NCBI RefSeq assembly: GCF_003012815.1
Contig: NZ_PXYJ01000003.1
Coordinates: 62,001 to 126,000, forward strand
Direction of reading: 5' to 3'
Source of the DNA: Allosphingosinicella vermicomposti
Lineage (GTDB): Bacteria; Pseudomonadota; Alphaproteobacteria; Sphingomonadales; Sphingomonadaceae
Length of the DNA stretch: 64,000 nt
Each line of letters starts with the position of its first letter. Within the stretch, counting starts at the first letter, position 1. A program made the position numbers and the translations under genes. Of the stretch, positions 54,029 through 63,700 are shown piece by piece. Under the pieces are notes generated by a model. It had not been told where the DNA came from. It searched no databases and worked only from the letters and a program-made list of their open reading frames with translations.

Positions 54029-55008
54029 GCCCACTGCTCCTTCCGCGCCAAGTCTCTATAATAGTCTAAGGTGCGGCTTAGACCGGCCTCGAACGGCGTC
54101 AGCGTATAATCGATAAGTTGGCGCACCTTCGCATTGCTGGCGTTGTGGCACAGCACGTCCGATGGGCGAGCGGGGCGCCGGAGAATTTCCCCGTCATAGC
54201 CAAGTTCCTTCGAAATCCTGTCAACCAGCTCCTTAATCGTTATCTGGTTGTCGGTCGAAATATTGACCGTTTCGCCGGCCGGCAGTCGCTCGTGCAGCTT
54301 CAGGACCGCATCCACTGTATCACTTACATAGATGAAGTCGCGGCTTTGCTGCCCATCCCCATGGATTTCGGGCTTTCCGCCAGTCAGCACACGCTTGGCT
54401 GTAATCGGGATTATTCCGGCCAGCAGTCCGTTATGATTTTGCCTGGGGCCATAATTGTTGAATGGCCGGACAATATAGGCGTCGACATCGAACATCCTGA
54501 CATAACTTTCCACCGCCAGATCGGCAGCGGCCTTTCCGGCCGCATAAGTTGTAGTCGGACTACGCGGATGCTCTTCATCCATGGGCTCGTACACTGCAGT
54601 GCCGTATACTTCCGATGTCGAGAAATGACAGAGTGTATGGAACTTCCCCCGCCGTTGTAATTCGAGCAAATTGAGCGCTACCGTCACATTAGTTGAGAAA
54701 GCATTCGACGGGTTATGAAATGAATAATTGAGCGCCTTAGTCGCACAATTAAACACCGTGCCCACGTCATGCATCTCAAAGATGTAATCAAGACTCGTGG
54801 TTAGCTCTGCATCATCGCGATAAAAAACAACCCGGCCGGTCCCCCGTGCTGCGGCAAGATTCTCTTCAGCTCCGACGAATAGGTTGTCGATCACGACAAC
54901 TTCTCGGGCACCTTCGGAAAGCAATCGATCGACGAGGTGACTTCCGATAAAGCCAGCGCCACCAGTAACCAAAACACATTGTCCAGAAATAGGATCACGA
55001 CTCGTCAT
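54025..55008 (-). CDS. NAD-dependent epimerase/dehydratase (sugar 4,6-dehydratase-like)
   Basis: Protein of 327 residues, extended SDR. NAD motif VTGGAGFIGSHLVDRLL; catalytic FSTSEVYG and YAAGKAAADLAVESY (Tyr-x3-Lys); RPFNNYGPRQNHNGLLAGII is shared by 4,6-dehydratases and epimerases. Exact substrate is not clear. ATG at 55008 overlaps the wbpB stop (ATGA). Probably supplies the keto sugar for the neighbouring aminotransferase. Confidence 0.88.
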   Translation of the reverse strand: MTSRDPISGQCVLVTGGAGFIGSHLVDRLLSEGAREVVVIDNLFVGAEENLAAARGTGRVVFYRDDAELTTSLDYIFEMHDVGTVFNCATKALNYSFHNPSNAFSTNVTVALNLLELQRRGKFHTLCHFSTSEVYGTAVYEPMDEEHPRSPTTTYAAGKAAADLAVESYVRMFDVDAYIVRPFNNYGPRQNHNGLLAGIIPITAKRVLTGGKPEIHGDGQQSRDFIYVSDTVDAVLKLHERLPAGETVNISTDNQITIKELVDRISKELGYDGEILRRPARPSDVLCHNASNAKVRQLIDYTLTPFEAGLSRTLDYYRDLARKEQWA

Positions 55009-55958
55009 GAGAGCACCGCCTGTTGAACCTGGTGGCAAATTTCCGCAGCCCGGAGCCCATCCGTTTCATCAGGACCCTGAGCCTGACCCGTGCGGCACAT
55101 AGTCACGAATGCCTGAAGCTCGTTAAGCAGTGCTTCCTGCTGTCGCACTTCAATCGTCTGCTCAATGGCTGTGATCGTGAATGGACCACCATCCTTCTGC
55201 CGAATCTCCGATTGCCGGCTGATCACCAATTCTTTTCTGACCAGCTCACAGTCAATGAACATGTCGACGCATGTCGCCTGAATAGATCGCATCTTCTTAT
55301 CGGTGATGCGGCTGGCTTGCACTCGCGAGAAGCGGCCATTCCCATGCGTTAATAGCGCAGAAGCGAAATTGATCATTTCACCTTCGGCTAACCCGTGGGC
55401 CGAAACATCCACCACAGGTCCATTAAGGTGCAGCGCCAAGTCAATGTCATGGATCATTAGATCTGTGACGACATCTACATCGGTGATACGCGCGCTCAAC
55501 TTATTTGTTCTTGTAAAATCAACACTGACCACGCCAGCGGATTCACCAAGCACACTTTTTAGCTGCTGCACAGCCGGGTTGAATCGTTCAATGAAGCCAA
55601 TCTGGACCCTCAGCCCTTCGTCCGCCGCATACGTGGCGAGGGCCTGGGTCTCCGCCAAACTATGGGCCAGGGGCTTCTCGACAAAGATATTCTGCACCTT
55701 TGACGCAACAAGACGAAGATAGTCGCCGTGAGTAATGGTCGGCGTACAGATCACCACTGCATCGACAAGATCCAGAAGCGAATCAAGATCTGACCCCGTT
55801 TTCACCCCATTTTGCAGTGCCAGCTGCGCAGCTGCGGCACCGTCGAGATCGTAGACGAAGGCAAGATCCGTATCTTTCATCAAGGAAAGAACCCGCAGAT
55901 GATTCTGCCCCATCTTCCCAAGGCCAATTAGCCCTATCTTTACAGGAGGCAGCGTCAC
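55005..55958 (-). CDS. wbpB: Gfo/Idh/MocA dehydrogenase (WbpB-like)
   Basis: Protein of 317 residues. NAD(P)-binding IGLIGLGKMGQNHLRVL at the N-terminus and the catalytic FVEKPLAHS (93-100) with Lys95. TDLMIHDIDLALHL contains the conserved His-Asp region. WbpB oxidises C3 of UDP-GlcNAcA so that WbpE can add an amino group. It starts with GTG overlapping the wbpD stop. Confidence 0.87.
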   Translation of the reverse strand: MTLPPVKIGLIGLGKMGQNHLRVLSLMKDTDLAFVYDLDGAAAAQLALQNGVKTGSDLDSLLDLVDAVVICTPTITHGDYLRLVASKVQNIFVEKPLAHSLAETQALATYAADEGLRVQIGFIERFNPAVQQLKSVLGESAGVVSVDFTRTNKLSARITDVDVVTDLMIHDIDLALHLNGPVVDVSAHGLAEGEMINFASALLTHGNGRFSRVQASRITDKKMRSIQATCVDMFIDCELVRKELVISRQSEIRQKDGGPFTITAIEQTIEVRQQEALLNELQAFVTMCRTGQAQGPDETDGLRAAEICHQVQQAVLS

Positions 55959-56458
55959 AAAAACTCTCCTGCCACCTTGTTGCCAGCTTGATCAATCCGC
56001 GCAACTGGCCGGGCGGGGCTACCCATCACAAGTGTCAAAGGCGGAACATCTTTTGTCACGACGCTCCCTGCGGCCACCATTGCATATTCCCCGATTGTAA
56101 GGCCGCAAACGATGGTCGCATTAGCGCCGATGCTACACCCCTTGCCAAGGTGCGTCTGAGTTATCTGCCAGTCATCATTGAAGGCACGTGGCACCTTGTC
56201 ATTGGTGAAAGCGGCATTGGGGCCCACAAAAACATCATCTTCTATCGTGACGCCATTATAAATGGACACGCCATTCTGTATCTTGCAGCGGGAGCCGATC
56301 CTGACTCCGTGATCAATATAGCTGTCCTTGGATAGGATGCAGCCGTCACCGATCACTGCGCCCTCTCTCACCTGGACATTCATCCATACTTTCGTACCGC
56401 TGCCAATTTCCGCATCAGGAGACACCACTGCCGTTGGATGAATGTAGATATCGGACAC
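55955..56458 (-). CDS. wbpD: Sugar N-acetyltransferase (WbpD/WlbB-like)
   Basis: Protein of 167 residues made of left-handed beta-helix hexapeptides (IGSGTKVWMNVQVREGAVIG, IGSRCKIQNGVSIYNGVTIE). The insertion NDKVPRAFNDDW is typical of WbpD/WlbB, which acetylate the 3-amino group of UDP-GlcNAc(3NH2)A. Start is a GTG at 56458; the frame upstream reads through the wbpE stop region and is not favoured. It sits between wbpE and wbpB. Confidence 0.9.
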   Translation of the reverse strand: MSDIYIHPTAVVSPDAEIGSGTKVWMNVQVREGAVIGDGCILSKDSYIDHGVRIGSRCKIQNGVSIYNGVTIEDDVFVGPNAAFTNDKVPRAFNDDWQITQTHLGKGCSIGANATIVCGLTIGEYAMVAAGSVVTKDVPPLTLVMGSPARPVARIDQAGNKVAGEFL

Positions 56459-56459
56459 C

Positions 56460-57575
56460 TTAAACCTCCACGCTTGCGATGGATTCAAGGACATAGGCGA
56501 TCTCCGCCTCAGTGATGTACGGAAAGAGCGGCAAGTTCAGTACCTGGCTACAAAGAAGCTCCGCCTGCCCCCCTCCATAATGGGCCTTAAGATAAGCACG
56601 TGCGCCGGGCTGTGAGGACATGGTGCCAGGATAGATATTGCCAAAGCCGACGCCCCGCTTCCGAAGCCGAGCTTCAACCGCAGCCTTGCGCTCCGCATTC
56701 TCTATCAAGCAGACGTTGCAGTAGCCATTTTCGGTGTAGCCGGCAGGAACGGCCATAACATCGATCCCAAATGCGGGCAGCTCATTGCGATACCGATCCG
56801 CAGCCCGCCGGCGGGAAGCAATCCGCGCATCCAATTTATCCAGGGAAAGATTCAAAAAAGCCGCCTGGAGCGTATCCAAACGAGAATTCCAACCGACATC
56901 CCCGTAACCATAGTGAGCAGTCCGACCATGATTGCCGAGGCGGCGAACGGTGTCGGCCAGCTGCGCATCGCGCGTGAATACGGCTCCAGCATCACCGGCA
57001 GCTCCAAGTACCTTGGCCGGGTAAAAGGATGTGGTGGCGATATGCGCGCCCTGTAGAACAGGCTCGTCGTCGAGAAAGGCGCCGAAACATTGCGCTCCAT
57101 CTTCCAAAAGAGCCACACCAGCACGCTCGCAGAGCTCACGAAGAGCGCGCAAGTGCTTTGCCCCCCAACCATAAAGATGGACTGCAATCACTGCCTTAAG
57201 GCGCTCCTCACGAAGTGAGTCTTCCAGAGCATTAAGATCCATTCCGCCATCGGCAAGGCAAATATCGACGGTAATGGGCGTAGCACCCACATTCACGACT
57301 GCCTCGAACGTAGCCCAGAACGTGGCATTTGGAATAGCTACCGTATCGCCTGGACCAACTCCCAATGCCCTTAGCGCAAGCTGAAGGGCGTCCGTTCCAT
57401 TCGCACAACTGACGACGTTTGCAGCCCCACTACGGAGACTCAGCCGGTCTTCGAGAGCCGCAACCTCAGGCCCGCCGATGAACTGGGCGGCGGCACTCAG
57501 GGTGGTGACCTTATCGATCCAACTTTCCAGGAAACCCGGTTCGAAGCGGGCGATGTCGATAAACGGCACCTTCAT
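56460..57575 (-). CDS. wbpE: Sugar aminotransferase (WbpE-like)
   Basis: Protein of 371 residues of the DegT family. Schiff-base lysine Lys188 in TTSFYPAKVLGAAGDAGAVF (FYPAK is typical of WbpE/WlbC); CANGTDALQLALRALG is the PLP-phosphate site. It would aminate C3 of the 3-keto UDP-GlcNAcA made by WbpB. It lies directly upstream of wbpD. ATG at 57575 matches the family start MKVPFIDIAR. Confidence 0.92.
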   Translation of the reverse strand: MKVPFIDIARFEPGFLESWIDKVTTLSAAAQFIGGPEVAALEDRLSLRSGAANVVSCANGTDALQLALRALGVGPGDTVAIPNATFWATFEAVVNVGATPITVDICLADGGMDLNALEDSLREERLKAVIAVHLYGWGAKHLRALRELCERAGVALLEDGAQCFGAFLDDEPVLQGAHIATTSFYPAKVLGAAGDAGAVFTRDAQLADTVRRLGNHGRTAHYGYGDVGWNSRLDTLQAAFLNLSLDKLDARIASRRRAADRYRNELPAFGIDVMAVPAGYTENGYCNVCLIENAERKAAVEARLRKRGVGFGNIYPGTMSSQPGARAYLKAHYGGGQAELLCSQVLNLPLFPYITEAEIAYVLESIASVEV

Positions 57576-57642
57576 GAATTTTCCTATCTGATGAACCACT
57601 TTAATGAAGCGGTGAATGTTGATCTTCGACCAAGATGGGTGC

Positions 57643-58920
57643 CTAAAGCCTCAAATCCGAAGCTGACCCAGGAAGCGTATATTTGAGATCGTATAGAACA
57701 TGGTCTTGTTTGCCATAATTTCGAATGGCCTCCCCACCCATGTCCACAAATTGACGATGCGCGACAGCCAAAACAATGCCATCGTAGGAGCCTATTTCTG
57801 GCTCAACAAGCGGCGTTATGCCATATTCTTCCCGTGCCTCATGCTCACTTACCCAAGGGTCGAACACCTCGACCTCTACGCCAAATTCCTTAAGCTCCCA
57901 AATGATGTCCACTACGCGCGTGTTCCGAAGATCCGGGCAGTTTTCTTTAAAGGCAAGCCCCATGATCAAAACCCTGGAACCATCAACGGGGATCTTCCGC
58001 TTCAGCATCGCCTTTACAAGCTGACTGGCTACGTAGGCACCCATACCGTCGTTCAGCCGGCGCCCCGCCAAGATTATTTCTGGATGGTAGCCAAGGGATT
58101 GGGCCTTATGCGTAAGGTAATAGGGGTCGATTCCGATGCAATGCCCGCCCACGAGGCCAGGACGAAAAGGAAGGAAGTTCCATTTCGTACCGGCGGCGAG
58201 CAGGACCTGCTCAGTGTCTATTTTCATCCGATTAAAGATGATTGCCAATTCATTGACGAGTGCGATGTTTAGGTCCCGCTGAGTATTCTCGATTACCTTG
58301 GCCGCCTCCGCGACCCGGATCGACTGCGTCTTGTACGTACCCGCCGTAATTATCCGAGCATACAGCGCGTCGATAAAATCCGCCACCTCGGGCGTCGAGC
58401 CCGACGTCACCTTAAGAATATTAGGCAACCGATGTTCCCGATCGCCGGGATTGATACGTTCGGGGCTGTAGCCGACGAAGAAATCCTCATTGAAGATTAG
58501 ACCCGAGGCTCGTTCGAGGACAGGGACACAATCGTCCTCCGTGGCACCGGGGTAAACGGTCGATTCATAAACGACGATGTCGCCGCGCTTCAACACCTTA
58601 CCCACTGTTTCGGAAGCGCGAAGGAGCGGCCCCAGGTCTGGTCGCTTATGGGCATCTATCGGCGTGGGAACCGTCACGATAAAAACGTTGCAGCATGCTA
58701 TGTCGGCCACATCGGCCGTGTAGGTCAGATGCGCCGATAATCTAAGCTCGGCGCTGTCCAGTTCACATGTTTTGTCCCAACCTTCTCGCAACTCTGCGAT
58801 GCGTTTCTCTTGGATGTCAAAGCCAACAACTGGAAGTTGCTTTCCAAACTCGACAGCCAGAGGCAAGCCGACATAACCGAGGCCAATGACGGCGAGCTTC
58901 ACTTCATTCACCGAGCGCAT
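57643..58920 (-). CDS. wbpA: UDP-N-acetylglucosamine 6-dehydrogenase (WbpA/TviB type)
   Basis: Protein of 425 residues. NAD motif [16 protein letters not shown] (about 11-26); catalytic Cys261 in [20 protein letters not shown]-terminal domain with [19 protein letters not shown]. The TviB/WbpA signature distinguishes it from UDP-glucose dehydrogenase. It makes UDP-GlcNAcA, the entry point of the diamino-uronic acid path. ATG at 58920 gives the usual N-terminus. Confidence 0.94.
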   Translation of the reverse strand: MRSVNEVKLAVIGLGYVGLPLAVEFGKQLPVVGFDIQEKRIAELREGWDKTCELDSAELRLSAHLTYTADVADIACCNVFIVTVPTPIDAHKRPDLGPLLRASETVGKVLKRGDIVVYESTVYPGATEDDCVPVLERASGLIFNEDFFVGYSPERINPGDREHRLPNILKVTSGSTPEVADFIDALYARIITAGTYKTQSIRVAEAAKVIENTQRDLNIALVNELAIIFNRMKIDTEQVLLAAGTKWNFLPFRPGLVGGHCIGIDPYYLTHKAQSLGYHPEIILAGRRLNDGMGAYVASQLVKAMLKRKIPVDGSRVLIMGLAFKENCPDLRNTRVVDIIWELKEFGVEVEVFDPWVSEHEAREEYGITPLVEPEIGSYDGIVLAVAHRQFVDMGGEAIRNYGKQDHVLYDLKYTLPGSASDLRL

Positions 58921-59174
58921 GGAAACTAGTCCCCCAATAACTATCTTGTCTCGCATCGTGAGTTCAGCTCATTGATCCGGCATGTGGCGCGCATGCCTAG
59001 ACGAGTGGGGCTCCATCCTCCAGACGATTTTTGTAGTATACTCATATTGCATCCACTCTGAGGCGCGCTCGTTACCGTGACGCTCCCCAGGAATGGTGTT
59101 CAGGGCTGTCGATTGACATCTTGGCTGGTCGACTTCTAGCCGGACCTATCGCGCTCCAGCATAACCTGAGCGCG
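58921..59174. promoter_or_regulatory. Gap upstream of wbpA
   Basis: 254 bases, the largest spacer inside the minus-strand polysaccharide operon. It contains AGTATACT (59035-59042), which could serve as a -10-like box on the minus strand, but no matching -35 box is evident. An internal promoter or processing site is possible. Confidence 0.3.
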
Positions 59175-60188
59175 TTAAAGTTTATGATAGTCGCGATACC
59201 AGCTAACAAACTTGGCAACACCTTCCCGATAGTTCGTATGGGGCGCGTAGCCGGTCAAACGCTTCAATAAAGTAGCATTGGCCCATGTGGCAGGAACGTC
59301 CCCCTTCTGCATGGGCATGTAGTTTCGCGCCGCCGGCATACCAACTTCCGCCTCAATCGCGTCGATGAAATCGAGCAGGCGCACCTTATCCGAGTTGCCA
59401 ATGTTGACGATCCGAAATGGGGCGACCGGGCTCAGACTGTCGCCTTCCTCAATTTCCTCTGCCGAGACGGGCCGCACGGGAGGCGTATCGATCAACAACT
59501 CGATCGCTCGAACCAAGTCTTCTACGTAGGTGAAATCCCGCCATAACTCACCGTGATTATAAATATCTATCGGCTGCCCCTTCAAGATAGCTTCCACGAA
59601 CCTGAAAAGGGCCATATCCGGCCTACCCCAAGGTCCGTAAACCGTAAAAAACCGAAACATGGTAGTCGGCAAATTCCACAGGTGCGCATAGGCATGCGCC
59701 ATCGACTCATTTGCCTTTTTTGTTGCTGCATAAATGGTCAGCTGTGTATCTGCCTTCTCTGTTTCCTGAAAAGGCATCTCTTCGTTGGCACCATAGACCG
59801 ATGAGGTGGATGCCATGAGAAGGTGCGACACCGAATGCTGCCGCGCGGCTTCCATGACATTGAGAGTGCCAATTATATTGCTGTCCAGATAAGCGCGGGG
59901 ATTTTCTAAGCTGTACCGAACTCCGGCTTGGGCGGCGAGGTGAACAATCACGTCAGGTTGAAAGCTATCCACGGCATCTGTGACGGATCTACCATCTTCA
60001 AGCATACCGATTTGCGCTTGAAAAAGAGGGTGAGCTGCTAACATTTCGTGGCGACGGCGCTTTAGATTGACGTCGTAATAGTCCGTCATGCCGTCGTATC
60101 CATACACGGCCGATCCACCCTTGAGAAGAAGATCAGCGAGATGATATCCGATGAATCCAGCACTTCCCGTGACAAAAACTCGTGCCAT
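59175..60188 (-). CDS. UDP-glucuronate 4-epimerase-like SDR
   Basis: Protein of 337 residues. VTGSAGFIGYHLADLLL, ASTSSVYGANEEM, YAATKKANESMAHAY (Tyr-x3-Lys) and FFTVYGPWGRPDMALFRF are those of LspL-type uronate epimerases. It would turn UDP-GlcA into UDP-GalA for the polymer. It resembles the enzyme at 26427-27422 throughout, so the two are paralogues. It lies between the hypothetical membrane protein and wbpA. Confidence 0.92.
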   Translation of the reverse strand: MARVFVTGSAGFIGYHLADLLLKGGSAVYGYDGMTDYYDVNLKRRRHEMLAAHPLFQAQIGMLEDGRSVTDAVDSFQPDVIVHLAAQAGVRYSLENPRAYLDSNIIGTLNVMEAARQHSVSHLLMASTSSVYGANEEMPFQETEKADTQLTIYAATKKANESMAHAYAHLWNLPTTMFRFFTVYGPWGRPDMALFRFVEAILKGQPIDIYNHGELWRDFTYVEDLVRAIELLIDTPPVRPVSAEEIEEGDSLSPVAPFRIVNIGNSDKVRLLDFIDAIEAEVGMPAARNYMPMQKGDVPATWANATLLKRLTGYAPHTNYREGVAKFVSWYRDYHKL

Positions 60189-60238
60189 ATTTATTTTCCG
60201 CACTTATACTAGATATGCAGCGAGGCAGAAATGCCGCG

Positions 60239-61486
60239 CTACTTACTGAGCCTCAGCTCATCTACAGTGAATTCCAAGCCTTGCCCTGCGTCACCGCCTA
60301 CAGCGTGAAGCTGAATGAGTTGCACCTTACAATCCTTGGGAACCGAGAATCTTTCTTCAGAAACTTGTCGGATGGTATGTGTAGAGCTCACCCAAAGAGA
60401 ATTAAACGCTCCATTTCTATTACACTTAAGTTCCCAGTAGCTTTCCGAGAATTCTTCGGCCTCAACGATCGACCTTCTCGTTGTGAGTTTATATGCGCCT
60501 GCAGCAAGTGATAAATAGCGTTGCAGGACGATCCCACGTTCACCGGCGTTGGCAAAGATGCGAATTTTCAAGTCACTGCCAGACCCATCAGCCTCAAATA
60601 TAGCCCCGCTCCCCGCGGAGCTATTCGGTGTCCAAGAAATGAGGCCATATCGGGGGTCTGTGGTAGACTTCGAGAAGGGCACCCGCGTCGGCAGGTCAGA
60701 TTGTCCTTCGGCGATTTGGCCTAGGAGGCGCCGAGCTACCTCGGGCTCGTTCTGTTCCATGAGCCCGCCTAGTAGATTGGGCCCGAGCTTATCCATCAGT
60801 TGCCGATCTCGCCCTGCTTCGGCCGCGACAATTAGCTTTGCTATTGGTCGAAGGTCAGCCGATTTACGCCGCATTGCAAAATCCAGAAATTCCGGGATCC
60901 ATTCCGCCTGCTGCCGCACATAGGGTGCAAGTGCGCTCCTTATCGCATCGATGGTGATAGCTTGTGATAGAATAGGGAAGAGTAGAGAATAGCTCTCATC
61001 CTTGGTTCTTAGAACCTTGTCATAGTGCCTAAGAGCCAGTTCGTGATCGGATGCCTGGACCGCCTGCTCGATCAAGAAGAATTGCGTTAACATATCCCGG
61101 CGTGAAACTCTCTCGGAAAGGTGGGCAAGAGAGGATGCCTTTTCCGGACTGCCCGAAAGTTCGGCGTGGAGGGCGAGCATTCGAAGCGCAGAAGGCGTCA
61201 ACGGCTCGCGCTCTAAGGCGTCGCGAGCAACATCTAGGATGGCCGGTTGTGCGGCCAGCTTGGGAGATCGGCGTGTCTCGCGCTCCATTATCACGAGCGA
61301 GGCCAGCGGATCCCCGGTCATCTGCTCGACGAGTGCGGGGTTTCTGCTGCGAAGGACAGTCGAAGTTGCCGACCATCCGGCCATGCCCGCAAGCCCCAGA
61401 CAAGCCACGGCAAGTCCGATTAGGCCGAAGATGCGTTTTGGCGTTAGCTTACGTCGGTTGTTCGCGCGGAACTCACGCCTCTTCAT
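60239..61486 (-). CDS. Membrane-anchored protein of unknown function in the export operon
   Basis: Protein of 415 residues. A basic N-terminus (KRREFRANNRRKLTPKR) precedes one membrane helix (IFGLIGLAVACLGLAGMAGW). A helical region follows (about 60-260) with TPR-like pairs (SALRMLALHAELSGSPEKAS, ELALRHYDKVLRTKDESY). The C-terminal part (about 265-415) is predicted beta-rich, like carbohydrate-binding or envelope domains (GAYKLTTRRSIVEAEEFSES). No family is recognised. Its start overlaps the end of wzc, so it probably works with the polymerase/export complex, perhaps as a periplasmic scaffold. Confidence 0.7.
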   Translation of the reverse strand: MKRREFRANNRRKLTPKRIFGLIGLAVACLGLAGMAGWSATSTVLRSRNPALVEQMTGDPLASLVIMERETRRSPKLAAQPAILDVARDALEREPLTPSALRMLALHAELSGSPEKASSLAHLSERVSRRDMLTQFFLIEQAVQASDHELALRHYDKVLRTKDESYSLLFPILSQAITIDAIRSALAPYVRQQAEWIPEFLDFAMRRKSADLRPIAKLIVAAEAGRDRQLMDKLGPNLLGGLMEQNEPEVARRLLGQIAEGQSDLPTRVPFSKSTTDPRYGLISWTPNSSAGSGAIFEADGSGSDLKIRIFANAGERGIVLQRYLSLAAGAYKLTTRRSIVEAEEFSESYWELKCNRNGAFNSLWVSSTHTIRQVSEERFSVPKDCKVQLIQLHAVGGDAGQGLEFTVDELRLSK

Positions 61487-63671
61487 CTCTATTCCCGTAA
61501 CCATAGCCGTATCCGTAACCGTAGCTGACCTGCCTTTGGCTGACCTTGGTCACAATTACGCCATACACCCGGGCCTGAACTTGATGAAGCCTAGCGAGTA
61601 CCGACCTAAGCCCTCTAACGGGCACCCCGCCCGCCTCAACTACGAATACGCAACCTTCTACAGCGCGGCTAAGCAGGGGAGCATCTGCAAGACCCATTAC
61701 AGGCGCACTATCGATGATAACATGGTCATAGACCTCTTGGAGATGCTTGACGAACGACACTATCCGTTCTCCGCTAAGCAACTCGGCAGCACTCGGAGGA
61801 GTAGGACCAGCAGTCATTATCTCCAAGCCGCTATGCTTCGTGGGAAGCACCATGCCTTTCCAATCTTCATCGCCAACAAGATAATTGCTGAGACCGCGAT
61901 CATTCGAGTGCCCAAAGAAATGGTGGACTGACGGGGATCGCATATCAGCATCAATCAACAATACCTTCTTTCCAGTACGGCCCAATACGCTTGCAAGGGC
62001 GAGTGATGATGTCGTTTTCCCCTCCGCCGGCCGTGAACTCGTGACGAGTAGCGAGCGGGGGAATCCATGCTCGGTGGAAAAGGCCAGATTGGATTGAACG
62101 CTCAAATATGCCTCGACCATCTCTGACTTGACGTCGGAAAGCACTTCGCTGGCAGACTCGTACTCGAACTGGGGAACGGCCCCCAAGAACGGAACGTGGA
62201 GCAATGTCGTCGCGCTAGAGGGATCCTTTAGCCCTTCATCAATCTGCTCGAGCGCCAGAACAACTACAAACGCCAATGCAAGACCGCCAACCAGGGCCAG
62301 AGCTAAATTGATCATGAGCTTTGGCGAGGATGGAACATCTGGAATCCTCGCGGTATCAACCACGGATATATTGCTAAGCGCTACGCCTGCAACGCCAATT
62401 TCTTTGTACCGCTGGAGAAGACTATCAAATAGCTCTCGGTTGGTATCCGCCTCACGTTGGAATATGTTGTACTGAATTGCATCACGTTGCTGCTGGTTCA
62501 ACTGCACCTTCAGCTGCTCCACCTCTTGGCGCAAGGTTGCCTCACGTCGAGCAGCGTCGGAATATGCCCTTGCACGACCAGCAGGCAGGCGCGCCTCCTC
62601 GCGCGCGATGCTCGCGTCCAATGTGCGGATTTGCTCCGCCAACGCCTGTGCGGTTGGATATTCAGGCTCATATTGCACGAGTGATTTCGCGTACTCCGCT
62701 GCCGCCTCAGCCCGTTTCTGCCGCAGGCCGGCCAGCGCAGGGTTTGAAATCCCGCCATCGGCCGCCCCGGCAGCACCGCCCAGACGGCTGGCGGCCTCGA
62801 TCCGCTCGGCCGTTGCCTTGCCCAGCTCGGCGTTAAGCGTCTGGAGATCAGCCGCGACGAGGGTTTGCTCGGCGCCTATCCGGCCGTCTGGCCCCTGTTG
62901 GCGGCCAAGACTCACGATACCCTTCTCGGTAGCGTATCGTACCACGGCACGCTCAGATGCCTCAAGGCGGCCCCCGAGTGTGGCCAGACGCTCTTCCAAA
63001 AACTTTCTTGCGTTGGCGGTGGACGCAAATCGTCGATCGATTGTGGCTTCGATGAACTGCTGGGTCCAAGTATTGGCGATCTCGGCCGAAAGACCAGGGG
63101 AGGCACTGGTATAGCGAACATCAACCAAGCGCGAGCGAGTGATCGGGCTGATAGTTACGTGATCGAGTAGCAAGTCAACGGCAAGGGCCTCTCTTTTAGC
63201 ACGCTCGGCCTGACTAAGAGTCTGCCGACGATCGCTATCGAAAAATATGCCCCGATCCGGGTCGACCCCGTGCGCATCGAAAAAGCCGTCATTTGTTGCA
63301 AGACGCAATTGCTTTGCTACGCGCTCTGCCAAGGATCGAGCAGATAGCAGCGAGTATTGAGTTTGATAGAACTCATCGTCTTGACCGGCTTGAGGCGACT
63401 CTAGCCCTTCCACCTTTGTGACATTCTGCTGCTCGCGGCTAATCTCAATCCGAGCCGTGGCCGTGTATACCGGAGTGGTCAGCAGAGTGGTTAAAAGGCC
63501 GATCGCGAGAGCGCCGACAAAGATCGTCAATACCGCCCATTTACGACGATATATAATGTTCCAATACTGAACGAGCATTGGAGGAGCTCCGCCCTCCCCG
63601 GCGGCAACACCCTCACCGATCGAGGCCTCCGACGCAACGGCGCCATTAGCTTTGACGATTTCATGTATCAT
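61473..63671 (-). CDS. wzc: Polysaccharide co-polymerase and BY-kinase (Wzc type)
   Basis: Protein of 732 residues. An N-terminal Wzz domain (helix at about 45-65, a long periplasmic coiled coil, second helix LMINLALALVGGLALAFVVV) is fused to a cytoplasmic BY-kinase. Walker A is SSRPAEGKTTSSLALA (about 543), Walker A' is VLLIDADMRSPS and Walker B is VIIDSAPVMGLAD. The tyrosine-rich tail VSYGYGYGYGYGNRDEEA is the autophosphorylation cluster. It controls chain length and couples to Wza. ATG at 63671 is used; a TTG one codon earlier is possible. Confidence 0.95.
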   Translation of the reverse strand: MIHEIVKANGAVASEASIGEGVAAGEGGAPPMLVQYWNIIYRRKWAVLTIFVGALAIGLLTTLLTTPVYTATARIEISREQQNVTKVEGLESPQAGQDDEFYQTQYSLLSARSLAERVAKQLRLATNDGFFDAHGVDPDRGIFFDSDRRQTLSQAERAKREALAVDLLLDHVTISPITRSRLVDVRYTSASPGLSAEIANTWTQQFIEATIDRRFASTANARKFLEERLATLGGRLEASERAVVRYATEKGIVSLGRQQGPDGRIGAEQTLVAADLQTLNAELGKATAERIEAASRLGGAAGAADGGISNPALAGLRQKRAEAAAEYAKSLVQYEPEYPTAQALAEQIRTLDASIAREEARLPAGRARAYSDAARREATLRQEVEQLKVQLNQQQRDAIQYNIFQREADTNRELFDSLLQRYKEIGVAGVALSNISVVDTARIPDVPSSPKLMINLALALVGGLALAFVVVLALEQIDEGLKDPSSATTLLHVPFLGAVPQFEYESASEVLSDVKSEMVEAYLSVQSNLAFSTEHGFPRSLLVTSSRPAEGKTTSSLALASVLGRTGKKVLLIDADMRSPSVHHFFGHSNDRGLSNYLVGDEDWKGMVLPTKHSGLEIMTAGPTPPSAAELLSGERIVSFVKHLQEVYDHVIIDSAPVMGLADAPLLSRAVEGCVFVVEAGGVPVRGLRSVLARLHQVQARVYGVIVTKVSQRQVSYGYGYGYGYGNRDEEA

Positions 63672-63700
63672 CAAGATAGTACTCTTTCGTGGGTGTTTGA

